Assembly (NCBI RefSeq): GCF_000335475.2
Contig: NZ_ANAH02000011.1
Location: forward strand, 186,001-250,000
Source: Cystobacter fuscus DSM 2262
GTDB taxonomy: Bacteria; Myxococcota; Myxococcia; Myxococcales; Myxococcaceae
Length of the DNA stretch: 64,000 nucleotides
Direction of reading: 5' to 3'
Position numbers and translations under genes: made by a program. Under the pieces are notes generated by a model. It worked only from the letters and a program-made list of their open reading frames with translations, ran no database searches and had not been told where the DNA came from. How positions within the stretch are numbered: the stretch's first letter is position 1; each line of letters starts with the position of its first letter. Of the stretch, positions 15,601 to 22,708 are shown one piece after another.

Positions 15601-17918
15601 AGTCGCACGCGCACGCGCTGAATGCCTTCCAGCACGCGGTCCAGAGCAACGACTACCTGTTCGCCTGTTACATCGTCGGCCATGTCGTCTGGAACCGGCA
15701 GGCCATGGGGCACCCCCTGGATGACGTCTACCAGGACGCGCTCGCCCGGATGGACTTCATGCGCAAGACGGGCTTCGTGGGGGTGGTGGATACCACCCTC
15801 ATCGTCCTGCGCTACATGCAGACACTGCGGGGCCACTCGCCCACGTTCGGCACGCTGGATGGGGAGGGGTTCGACGAGAAGGCCCTCGAGGCCTCGTTGT
15901 CGCCGGCCCACATGAGCAGCATGGTGTGCCAGTACTGGCTCTCCAAGATGCAGGCGCGATTCATGTGCGGCTCCTACGCGGAGGCCCGCGAGGCGGGGGA
16001 CAGGGCGGCGGCGTTCATCTGGTCCTTCATCGGCATCATCCCGCTCCTGGACTTCCACCTCTTCCGCGCCCTCACCCTGGTCGCGTGCTGCGAGGGCGCG
16101 ACGGAGGAGGAGCGGCGGCGCTACCTCGAGGCCGCCGAGGCGCATGGGCGACAGCTCGAGGAGTGGGCATGTCACTGCCCCGAGACCTTCCGCGCGCTCG
16201 AGCGGCTGGTCTTCGCGGAACTGGCCCGCGTCCGGGGCAGCCTGGAGCAGGCGCTCCCCGCGTACGAGGAGGCCCTTCGCTCGGCGCGCGACCACGGCTT
16301 CATCCACCACGTGGCCTTGGTGTGCGAGCTGGCGGCGAACTTCTACCGCAAGCGGCAGGCCCCTTTCATCGCGGAGGCCTACGCGCGCCAGGCCCGGGAG
16401 GCATACGCGCAGTGGGGCGCCCAGGGCAAGGTCAAGCAGTTGGACGCCCTGTGGCCGTCCCTGCTGAGCCCGGCGGTACCCAAGAGTGGCACCACCACCT
16501 CCTCCTCGGAGTCCCGGGAGATCGACGCGCTCGCCGTGGTCAAGGCTCAGCAGGCCATCTCCAGCGAGATCGTCCTCGAGCGGCTGGTGTCCACGCTCAT
16601 TCGGGTCGCCACCGAGAACGCGGGGGCCCAGCGGGGAGCCCTGCTGCTGCCGCGCGGTGACAAGCTCGAGGTCGTGGTCGACACGGAGGACTCGGGCGGC
16701 ACGCGGGCCGCTCTGCCCTGGACGATCCTCTCCTACGTCCGGCGCACGCACGAGCATGTGCTCATTGGCGACGCGGCGGCGCCTCACCCGTTCTCGGGCG
16801 AGCCCTACCTCGAGCACGGTGGAGCCAGGTCCGTGCTCTGCCTGCCGCTGATGCGCCAGGAGTCGCTGTCGGGGGTGATGTACCTGGAGAACCGGTTCGC
16901 CTCCGGGGCGTTCACGCCGGAGCGCATCCTGTTGCTGGGGCAGCTCGCCTCGCAGGCCGCCATCTCCATCGAGAACGCCCGGCTGTACGCCGAGCTTCAG
17001 CGCACCGAGGCCGCCCTGCGCTGCGCCAACGACGAGCTGGAGCGGCGGGTGGAGGAGCGCACGCGCGAACTCAAGCAGGCCCAGGCCCAGCTGGTGGACA
17101 CGGCCCGTGCGGCGGGCATGGCCGAGGTCGCCTCGGACGTGCTGCACAACGTGGGCAACGTGCTCACCAGCGCCGTCATCAACCTGGATCTGATGCGCTC
17201 CGGGGTCGCGGCCTCGCGCTTCGAGCGGGCGGCTCAACTCTCCGCCCTGCTCAAGGAGCACCAGGCGGACCTGGTGGGCTTCCTGACGCGCGACCCGAGG
17301 GGCCGCCTCCTGCCGGACTACCTGCGGGCACTCACCGAGGAGCTCCGTCAGGAGCGGATCCAACTCCAGACGAACCTGAACGAGATGGGTCTGCATCTCG
17401 AGCACATCCACGCCATCATCCGGGTGCAGCAGGACTACGCCAGGACGTCACTCATCCTCAGTGAGTGGGAGCTCACCCAGCTCATCGAGGACAGCCTGCG
17501 CTTCCAGCTGGCCACGCTGCAGCGTCACGGTGTTTCCGTGACGCGCGAGTTCAACGACGCCCCCAGGATGCAGGTGGACAAGCACAAGGTGCTGCAGATC
17601 CTCATCAACCTCCTGAGCAACGCCAAGGACGCCATGGCCGAGGTCCCCGAGGGGCGACGTCACCTGTGCGTGCGGCTCACGGTTGAGGGGAGCGTGGCCC
17701 GGATTCAGGTGGTGGACAGCGGCAAGGGCTTCGCGCGGGAACTCCACAAGCAACTCTTCGCGCTCGGCTTCACCACCCGCGAGGAGGGGCATGGCTTTGG
17801 CCTGCACTCGAGCGCGCTGGCGGCGCAGGTGATGGGGGGCCGTCTGCTGCTGGAGAGCGATGGCCCCGGCAAGGGCGCCACGGCCACGCTCGAGCTCCCA
17901 CTCACGCGGCCTCTCTGA
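12645..17918 (+). CDS. Giant hybrid: Ser/Thr kinase, AAA ATPase, GAF, histidine kinase
   Basis: A 1757-residue signalling protein. Ser/Thr kinase domain, residues ~5-270: catalytic loop IHKDIKPSN (H126, D128) and DFGAA (D146), with activation-segment motif TLAYMSPEQTGRMN. AAA/ORC-like ATPase ~295-650: Walker A RGYSGIGKSS near 326-335 and Walker B-type LVMFLDDLQWAD. TPR-like helical region ~700-1290. GAF ~1330-1470 (ALLLPRGDKLEVV, GVMYLENRFASGAF). A coiled coil, then histidine kinase: H1501 in VLHNVGNVLTS, N-box INLLSNAKDAM near 1655, and GHGFGLHSSALAAQVMGG near 1718. The architecture is typical of myxobacteria and cyanobacteria; it links Ser/Thr and His phosphorylation. It is cytoplasmic, with no membrane segment, and no cognate response regulator is adjacent. 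Confidence 0.85.
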   Translation: MLNLPGYTLRRPVRATDSNLLFQAVREADGASVIIKTPVGPCAGPREDERYRREHNILRRLLGVRGVTRPHGCERVNGRPVLVLEEVQGVALSEAVGQPFELTRFLELAVCLTSTLAEIHLRGVIHKDIKPSNIIVMPSGEPRIIDFGAATLQRTEHVDAAPTHLIEGTLAYMSPEQTGRMNRVVDYRTDFYSLGVTFYELLTGVRPFQGRDALEWFHAHMAQLPRPPHELVASVPPVLSAIVMRCLAKVAEERYQSAEGLRHDLAECGECLRRGTLELFVLGKRDIPSRFQLPQRLYGRDTHVATLLQGFERIARGGRPELILVRGYSGIGKSSVVHELHKPVVERRGFFLSGKFDQLQRDVPYATLAQAIQGLVRQLLASTDEEVARWRDRLREALQGNGQVLVELVPRLSLLLGPQPAVPELPPAEARHRFNLVFLRFLGVFATAEHPLVMFLDDLQWADLASLRLLQSLLTAEEAPAALWIGAYRDNEVSPSHPLMMTLGEVRRAKVAVIDLQLAPLSLEQLQHLVGDALPGAGAEVILPLSEQVYEKTGGNPFFLLQLMQALHHDGLLVRTPGGGWRWDVEGVRARGYSDNIVDFMARNLHQLSASTQHLLPLAACVGNSFSLGMLALIAGLEADEVERGLEPALQASLVVRSASEQYRFLHDRIQQAAHALIPEGERQAIHVRIGRLLLERLSAEEVRERLFEIVSQLNTGVVLISGHEERHRLARLNAEAGWKARASSAHGSAAAYLAMAFSLIPGDPWVLDPALAFKVRLDRASSELMSGNLAEARRLLEELCSRTRSRADIAAAYTLRHEVHLIAGEIEASVTCLLEGLTLLGMPMSPHPSWEEAVAAREEVQALLGGRSIESLVELPLMTDADMKQVMGVLGRLFPSAYFTDNNLLVLHVCRMVSLSLRYGNTNESAIGYSSLGILLGTFFKSYQEGYAYGVLARALVDRYDLTQERVRALFNLEMISYWCRPLAESHAHALNAFQHAVQSNDYLFACYIVGHVVWNRQAMGHPLDDVYQDALARMDFMRKTGFVGVVDTTLIVLRYMQTLRGHSPTFGTLDGEGFDEKALEASLSPAHMSSMVCQYWLSKMQARFMCGSYAEAREAGDRAAAFIWSFIGIIPLLDFHLFRALTLVACCEGATEEERRRYLEAAEAHGRQLEEWACHCPETFRALERLVFAELARVRGSLEQALPAYEEALRSARDHGFIHHVALVCELAANFYRKRQAPFIAEAYARQAREAYAQWGAQGKVKQLDALWPSLLSPAVPKSGTTTSSSESREIDALAVVKAQQAISSEIVLERLVSTLIRVATENAGAQRGALLLPRGDKLEVVVDTEDSGGTRAALPWTILSYVRRTHEHVLIGDAAAPHPFSGEPYLEHGGARSVLCLPLMRQESLSGVMYLENRFASGAFTPERILLLGQLASQAAISIENARLYAELQRTEAALRCANDELERRVEERTRELKQAQAQLVDTARAAGMAEVASDVLHNVGNVLTSAVINLDLMRSGVAASRFERAAQLSALLKEHQADLVGFLTRDPRGRLLPDYLRALTEELRQERIQLQTNLNEMGLHLEHIHAIIRVQQDYARTSLILSEWELTQLIEDSLRFQLATLQRHGVSVTREFNDAPRMQVDKHKVLQILINLLSNAKDAMAEVPEGRRHLCVRLTVEGSVARIQVVDSGKGFARELHKQLFALGFTTREEGHGFGLHSSALAAQVMGGRLLLESDGPGKGATATLELPLTRPL

Positions 17919-17997
17919 CAGGGAGGCGATTCTCGAACGGGTTGTTGTCCAGCGACACCCGGGGGTTGGAGAGGAGAGCCGTGCCGGCCTCAAGAGG
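17902..17997 (-). pseudogene. Possible C-terminal relic of an IS66-type transposase
   Basis: On the minus strand about 30 codons read LEAGTALLSNPRVSLDNNPF then ENRLPVREAA and stop. IS66-family transposases carry a PLDNN-x-x-EN/ER-x-x-x-P signature near their C-terminus, which this resembles. It overlaps the end of the giant kinase gene and the end of the DUF5953 gene. The match is short, so the call is weak. Confidence 0.25.
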
Positions 17998-18748
17998 CTG
18001 CGCGTCCGCCGATCTCCGGGAAGCGCTCGTAGGCCCGTTTGAGCGCTTCCAGGTGGGCGGGGTTGTCCAGGTCGAGCGGCGCATCCGTGAGCGGCACGAC
18101 CCACCCGCCCGATGGCGTGCGCCGCGCCCGCGAGAGCAGTTCCTCGTCGCGGGCGGGATCCGGGAACCCGATGGTCTGTGAGGCAGCGTCAGACCAGTAG
18201 TTCAGCCACCCGAGACAATGTGGAATCTCGGGCGCGGGGATGGCGTTTGGGAGCTTGAGCGCTGGCAACCCCCGTGGTGGCTTTGGTGGCCCATACATCT
18301 TCGGCCCCATCTGCTCCGCAATGACGAGCATCACATTTCCCGGTGTTATGTGCCCCCACAAAGCCTGTGCACCCTCTGCCACACCTGCCAATACACCTTT
18401 CGCGGCGGCGATAGCGGCTTCTTCCAGCGGCAACATCGCATGGATTTGAAGCTGCGGCTGGGCGCCCGGATAACGGCCCGCCGGGATTTCCCATCCGCCT
18501 AGTGTCACGACATGGTTGTCATCGTCATTACAGAGAAATGGAAAATCCCCATCTGTTCTCTCTCTCTCGACCCATTCATCTCGTTGGGGCAGGGAAACGA
18601 GTCCTTCCTCCTTGGACATCGTCCATCCAAGGCGCAAACCAGGGAAAGCTCGTTCCATCCCATGAACGATGGCAAGTCTGCGCTCATCACGATTCATGAG
18701 TGAAGGTGCGTAGATATTGAGGGTGAGGGATTTTTTTGCGTCTGACAT
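17990..18748 (-). CDS. DUF5953 family protein, presumed immunity partner of the DUF6310 toxin
   Basis: A 252-residue protein without signal peptide. Typical stretches are LNIYAPSLMNRDERRLAIVH, GMERAFPGLRLGW, VSLPQRDEWV, CNDDDNHVVTLGGWEIPAG and TPGNVMLVIAEQMGPKMYG. This matches my memory of DUF5953, a family found mostly in myxobacteria next to DUF6310 genes. The start ATG at 18748 lies one base after the DUF6310 stop codon, so the two are translationally coupled, as expected for a toxin-immunity pair. Third-position GC is lower than in housekeeping neighbours, consistent with accessory DNA. An immunity function is inferred from this pairing, not proven. Confidence 0.65.
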   Translation of the reverse strand: MSDAKKSLTLNIYAPSLMNRDERRLAIVHGMERAFPGLRLGWTMSKEEGLVSLPQRDEWVERERTDGDFPFLCNDDDNHVVTLGGWEIPAGRYPGAQPQLQIHAMLPLEEAAIAAAKGVLAGVAEGAQALWGHITPGNVMLVIAEQMGPKMYGPPKPPRGLPALKLPNAIPAPEIPHCLGWLNYWSDAASQTIGFPDPARDEELLSRARRTPSGGWVVPLTDAPLDLDNPAHLEALKRAYERFPEIGGRAAS

Positions 18749-18749
18749 T

Positions 18750-19759
18750 TCAACGCCAGTTCATGACTACTATATCGAGACTGGGGTCTGCTCGGAACAG
18801 AGCTGCCTTATGTGCTTCGCTACGAACGCCGACGACAAATTTAAAGCCACATTCCTCGGCAAGCCTTCGCTCTCGCTGTATTTCCGGCAACTTCATTTCA
18901 ACGAAGAACTGCTGCGAGCGAGGCGGTTGTTCCTCGAAGTCATCCGTTTTGACCTCCCAGAGCGTGCGCGTGGCCAGCTGCAGCGCGTCGAAGTTTTTCC
19001 CATTCACATACACATCCCCACCCGGGAAGGTGTTGCCCGGCATCTTGTCGGCGCATTCGTTGTGCGGGTCATGCCCGCCACGGTGGCGCGGCAAGGGGAT
19101 GGGCTTGCATCTTGGGTCGTCTTCTTCCTGGGTGAGGGCGGTCGCGGGCTGCTTTCGCGGTGCCGGCTCCCGGGCCGGTGTTTTCGCCGCACGAGGCTGA
19201 GCCTCCGTTCCACCATGAGCTGCCGCGAGGCCTTCGAAACCTCCCGCAGCCGGGCCTCGTACTCTCCTTGAGCGTCCACCCACTCTGGGCGACGGTCGAT
19301 CTCCGGCCCGGCGGTGCTGGAGGGGTGGAGCAGGACGAGGCCCACGAGCAACGGGCCCACTCTGGGGAGGACTTCAGCCAACGTCCTGGCGCGTCCCGCC
19401 TGCGCGACACCCTCCGCCCCCCTCACCACCTCGGCGGCTTGCCCGCTCGCTTTCGCGGCTGTGGAAAAGCGCTCGAAGGCCCGTTCCGCTGCGGTCAGCT
19501 TGCGATCCAACGCTTCCCATTGACGCGGCTCCAGGTCACTGCGCGCCCGAGACAACAGGGTCCGGGCCTGCTCCAGGTCCGCCCTTCCAATCCGCGGCCC
19601 TGGCTGCACCGGGTCCATCGGCGCGGACACGAAGCGGATGCTCGGGCTTGGGGAAGGAGTCGGAACGAAGGCGTGGGGCCGTGGCATCGCCGGAGCGGCG
19701 GGCACGCTCGCGCAGCCGACGACAAGGAGCAGGAGGGCGCTACAAACGAGTAACCTCAT
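18750..19759 (-). pseudogene. DUF6310 lipoprotein toxin, split by an apparent 1-base frameshift
   Basis: The first frame starts at the ATG at 19759 (a GTG at 19765 is also possible) with MRLLVCSALLLLVVGC, a lipoprotein signal with lipobox VVGC. It continues as a helical region to QLMVE near 19208. The second frame, shifted by one base, carries the C-terminal DUF6310 domain: CKPIPLPRHRGGHDPHNECA, GGDVYVNGKNFDALQLATRT, LWEVKTD, and SEAHKAALF before the stop at 18750. WEVKTD resembles an ExK nuclease core. Reading GTGGAACGG as GTGGAAACGG would restore one continuous frame. A lipoprotein carrying a C-terminal toxin followed by a small immunity gene is the SitA/SitI arrangement delivered by outer-membrane exchange in myxobacteria. 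The break may be real decay or a sequencing error. Confidence 0.65.
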
Positions 19760-19936
19760 GGCCACGCCCTTTCAATCAAGCGTGGGGGAGTGGGTCAAGC
19801 CCACCGCGAGCAAGGCAAGAGCCGTGGGCAGTGGCACTACCGCGGTCGAGGACCCGGGCGAGGCCTTATCGGGTCGAGAACTCGTTGTCGTCTCCTTGTC
19901 CAACTACGCCGCCTGGTTCGACCTGGACGGCCCGGG

Positions 19937-20689
19937 TCATTCGGGGCGCGCACGCGCCGCGAGCGTCGTCGTGAAGAACTCCAGCCCATCCTCGCGGCCT
20001 TGCTCGAACAAGCGCTCGACGATCGTCACCCGAGGAAGGAGCGCGGTGATCAGCGGTGGCTCCTCCTTGGGGAAGATGTCGAACCGCTTGCGCTGGAAGG
20101 AAGGTATAGGGGAGACCAGAACCGTGTGGGCATCCAGTTGGGGCAAGTTGTTCGAGGCCCCTCCGTCCAGCGCGGGAAAGCCGCCGTAGAAGACGGGCCG
20201 TTCGTAGTACAGGGGGATGTAGCAGGACGCGAGCGCGATGCGGAGCAGCTCCTCGTTCGAGCGGAGTTCGCGCTCTGGCAGCAGCAGGTTGCGCAGGGTC
20301 GGCAGGCGGGTCACCGAGATGTGGACCCGCCCCCGCACGCGCAGATAGGCGTCCTCGGGCATCAGCCGCCGCAGGCCCGCGGTCACCGTCTGGCTCATCC
20401 GCCCGAAGGGTCCCAACCACCTCGGCTCCGCGTCTCGCACCATCGTGATGATGAAGTCCAGTGCGTCCGCCGTCTTGATTTCCGCGGCCGCCAGGATCGC
20501 CGCCAGGCTTCCAGAGGAGGCCCCCAGGAACGTCGTCCGCGACAGGTCGCACACCTCGCGCGCCACATCGATGACGCCGAGATGGTACGAGATGAGCCAC
20601 GCGCACCCGGCGAAGGAAATGGACGGCAGCGGAATGCCCGGGGACTCCGTTGGCGCAGGCTCTCTCCTGTTCAGGACGATGCTGCTCAT
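19937..20689 (-). CDS. Patatin-like phospholipase
   Basis: A 250-residue protein from the ATG at 20689. The patatin fold begins PSISFAGCAWLISYHLGVID. The nucleophile elbow is FLGASSGSLAA (GxSxG) and the catalytic Asp motif is FPALDGGASNNLP (DGG). A Ser-Asp dyad hydrolase acting on membrane lipids is the expected activity. No signal peptide is visible, so it is cytoplasmic or exported by another route. At about 250 residues it is a compact member. It lies downstream of the two SPFH genes on the same strand, after a 142-base gap, and may be lipid-related to them. The 19760-19936 gap holds no gene I can support. Confidence 0.8.
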   Translation of the reverse strand: MSSIVLNRREPAPTESPGIPLPSISFAGCAWLISYHLGVIDVAREVCDLSRTTFLGASSGSLAAILAAAEIKTADALDFIITMVRDAEPRWLGPFGRMSQTVTAGLRRLMPEDAYLRVRGRVHISVTRLPTLRNLLLPERELRSNEELLRIALASCYIPLYYERPVFYGGFPALDGGASNNLPQLDAHTVLVSPIPSFQRKRFDIFPKEEPPLITALLPRVTIVERLFEQGREDGLEFFTTTLAARARPE

Positions 20690-20814
20690 GGGTTCATGGA
20701 CCTCGGCGCTCGGTGCACCCTCTACTATATCGCACCAAGGTCCCACCCGTCCGCTGAGCCCCACTCGAGGGCCCCCGGATCGCCCGAACTCATCACGGCC
20801 GAGTCGTTGAGCTA

Positions 20815-20836
20815 CCTGAGCCGAGAGACGCTCAGG
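20815..20836 (-). terminator. Hairpin at the end of the SPFH operon
   Basis: CCTGAGC (20815-20821) pairs with GCTCAGG (20830-20836) across an 8-base loop, overlapping the stop codon of the downstream SPFH gene. No T run follows on the minus strand, so it may be a weak terminator or an mRNA 3' stabiliser. Confidence 0.25.
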
Positions 20837-21767
20837 CCTCGACCTTGCGCTCGTCCCCGTTGGGGCGCAGCGCCGGGACTTCCAGCTCCTGAGAGCCATT
20901 GGTGGTGGTGGGGAGCATCGCCGCGTCGACGGCCCGGAGCGCGTCGCCCTCGAAGCCGTGGAAGGCCACGGTGCGGTGCGGGCGCACCTGGGAGAGCGAG
21001 TACAGCTCGTTGTAGGCGTGGAGCACCCGCGACTGCTTGCCCAGCACCGTGAAGGCACGGCCCACCGCCGCCGGGTACTGGCCCTTGGCCTCGGCCACCA
21101 GCGCCGCCACCTGGGCGCTCGTCTGCGCGTCCAGGAGCGCCACGCGCTGGCGTCCCTCCTCCTCCACCTCCGCCGTGGCGCGCTCGAGCCGCGCCGACAG
21201 CGTGTCGAACACCTGCTGGGCCACCTCGGGGCGCAGGCTCACGTTGCGGATGAGCACCCGCTCCACTTCCAGGCCCCAGCGCTGCGTCTCGTCCTGGATG
21301 TCCTGGCGCACCTTCTCGCCCAGCTCGCTGCGGTCACACAGGATGTGCTCGAACGAGCGGTTGCCGAGGATGGACAGCGCCGCGTGGGTGACGAGCGCCC
21401 GGAGCGACTTGTCCCAGTCCGCCACCCCGAAGAGCGCGCGCGCCGGATCCGCCACGCGGAACTCCAGCCACAGGTCCACGATGACCGTGGTGCCGCGCGC
21501 GTCGTTGACCTGGATGTTGGTGATGTCGCGGAAGTCGCGCGCCCGGCTCACCGGGAACGTGCGCACCCAGGGCAGCACGCGCTCGGGCACCCAGTGCCAG
21601 CCCGGCTTGTTCAGCGTCTTCTCCAGCTTGCCAAAGCGCGTGACGAGCACCGTCTCCTCGTCCTCCACCTGGAGGCCGAAGAGCTTCCCCAGTCCAATCA
21701 GGAAGGGGAGGGTGCACAGGCCCGCGACGATACCGCCGATGAGTTGAAGCAGTTGGCTCGAGTTCAT
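20832..21767 (-). CDS. SPFH/band 7 membrane protein
   Basis: A 311-residue protein from the ATG at 21767. One N-terminal membrane segment, LIGGIVAGLCTLPFLIGLGK, precedes an SPFH domain (about residues 40-220): VEDEETVLVTRFGKLEKTL, RDITNIQVNDARGTTVIVDL, then VERVLIRNVSLRPEVAQQVF. A coiled-coil tail (SARLERATAEVEEEGRQRVA) ends with HGFEGDALRAVDAAMLP. SPFH proteins (stomatin, HflK/HflC) form ring oligomers that organise membranes, proteases or transporters. It is the second of two SPFH genes separated by 5 bases, an HflK/HflC-like arrangement, and both follow the SulP-carbonic anhydrase gene on the same strand. The partner may therefore be the transporter; this is inference. Confidence 0.8.
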   Translation of the reverse strand: MNSSQLLQLIGGIVAGLCTLPFLIGLGKLFGLQVEDEETVLVTRFGKLEKTLNKPGWHWVPERVLPWVRTFPVSRARDFRDITNIQVNDARGTTVIVDLWLEFRVADPARALFGVADWDKSLRALVTHAALSILGNRSFEHILCDRSELGEKVRQDIQDETQRWGLEVERVLIRNVSLRPEVAQQVFDTLSARLERATAEVEEEGRQRVALLDAQTSAQVAALVAEAKGQYPAAVGRAFTVLGKQSRVLHAYNELYSLSQVRPHRTVAFHGFEGDALRAVDAAMLPTTTNGSQELEVPALRPNGDERKVEA

Positions 21768-21772
21768 GGGGG

Positions 21773-22660
21773 TTATTGTCCCTTGAGGTAGACGGTGCGC
21801 GACTCGGACATGACCTCGGACCGGCGGCGCGACACGTAGAGGTGGAGGGTGTTCTGCCGGTCGAGCTCCGAGAGGAACTCGCCCAGCTTGAGGATTTCCG
21901 TCTCGGTCGCCGCGGCACGCGCCCGGGCGATCTCCACGCCGCGCGCGGCGGCGAGCACGCGCTGCTGGCACTCCGCTCCGGCGCGCGCATAGGCCGCGTC
22001 CGACTCGTTCTGCGCGGCGATGACGGCGTTGAGCGCGCTGTCCAGCTCGTCCGGCGGCAGCACGTCCGTGAGGTCCACGCCGACGAACTGCACGCCGTAC
22101 TTGCGGCCGATCTCCTTGTGGCAGAACGCCTCGATGCGCTGGCTGAGCAGCCGGCGCTCGCGGCGGATGAGCGCGTAGGAGTTCTCACCCGTCTGGTGCG
22201 TCGCGGCCAGCGCGCCGCTCACCGTCTCCGGACCCGCGGCGGGGGCGTGGAAGTTGGCGATCTCGTTGCGCAACAGGCAGGAGAACAGCCCGGTGATGTG
22301 CTCCACCGGCGCGCGCAGGCCGAAGAGGAAGTGGCCCAGGCTGTCGCGCACGGGCACGTAGCGCAGGGTGCTGTCGAAGCGCAGCACCGTGCCATCTCCC
22401 GTCATGGCCGTCTGGCCCCCCTTCTCGCCGGCCAGTTCCAGCGCCTGCTCCATCATGGGGATGTCATGCGCCTTCTCCCAGGGCAGCTTGCGGTGCAGCC
22501 CTGGCCCCCAGGTGCGCAGCGTCTTGCCATCCGACTCGGTCCGCGCCGCGCCGAGAGCGGTGAGCACCGACAGGTGTCCCTCCTCCACGCGGAAGAAGCA
22601 GCGGGACAGCACATAGGCGCCGTAGACCGTCGCGCCCATCAGGATTCCCATCAAGAACAT
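21773..22660 (-). CDS. SPFH/band 7 membrane protein, first of pair
   Basis: A 295-residue protein. The N-terminal membrane segment MFLMGILMGATVYGAYVLS is followed by an SPFH domain with RVEEGHLSVLTALGAARTE, WGPGLHRKLPWEKAHDIPMM, and VQFVGVDLTDVLPPDELDSA near residue 205. An alanine-rich coiled coil (QNESDAAYARAGAECQQRVL) and a short tail complete it. The start is fixed by the membrane segment. It likely forms a hetero-oligomer with the downstream SPFH protein, whose start lies 5 bases beyond its stop. It lies 48 bases after the SulP-carbonic anhydrase gene, so a three-gene operon is probable. Confidence 0.8.
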   Translation of the reverse strand: MFLMGILMGATVYGAYVLSRCFFRVEEGHLSVLTALGAARTESDGKTLRTWGPGLHRKLPWEKAHDIPMMEQALELAGEKGGQTAMTGDGTVLRFDSTLRYVPVRDSLGHFLFGLRAPVEHITGLFSCLLRNEIANFHAPAAGPETVSGALAATHQTGENSYALIRRERRLLSQRIEAFCHKEIGRKYGVQFVGVDLTDVLPPDELDSALNAVIAAQNESDAAYARAGAECQQRVLAAARGVEIARARAAATETEILKLGEFLSELDRQNTLHLYVSRRRSEVMSESRTVYLKGQ

Positions 22661-22708
22661 GTTCGTGTGACTCCGTAGGAAAGGTTGTCGTTCACAGGGG
22701 CCCCGCGC

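Noticed and set aside
14523-17411. A long minus-strand frame inside the giant kinase gene
   Set aside because: It is antisense to a protein with clear kinase, GAF and histidine kinase motifs; composition is of the shadow type.
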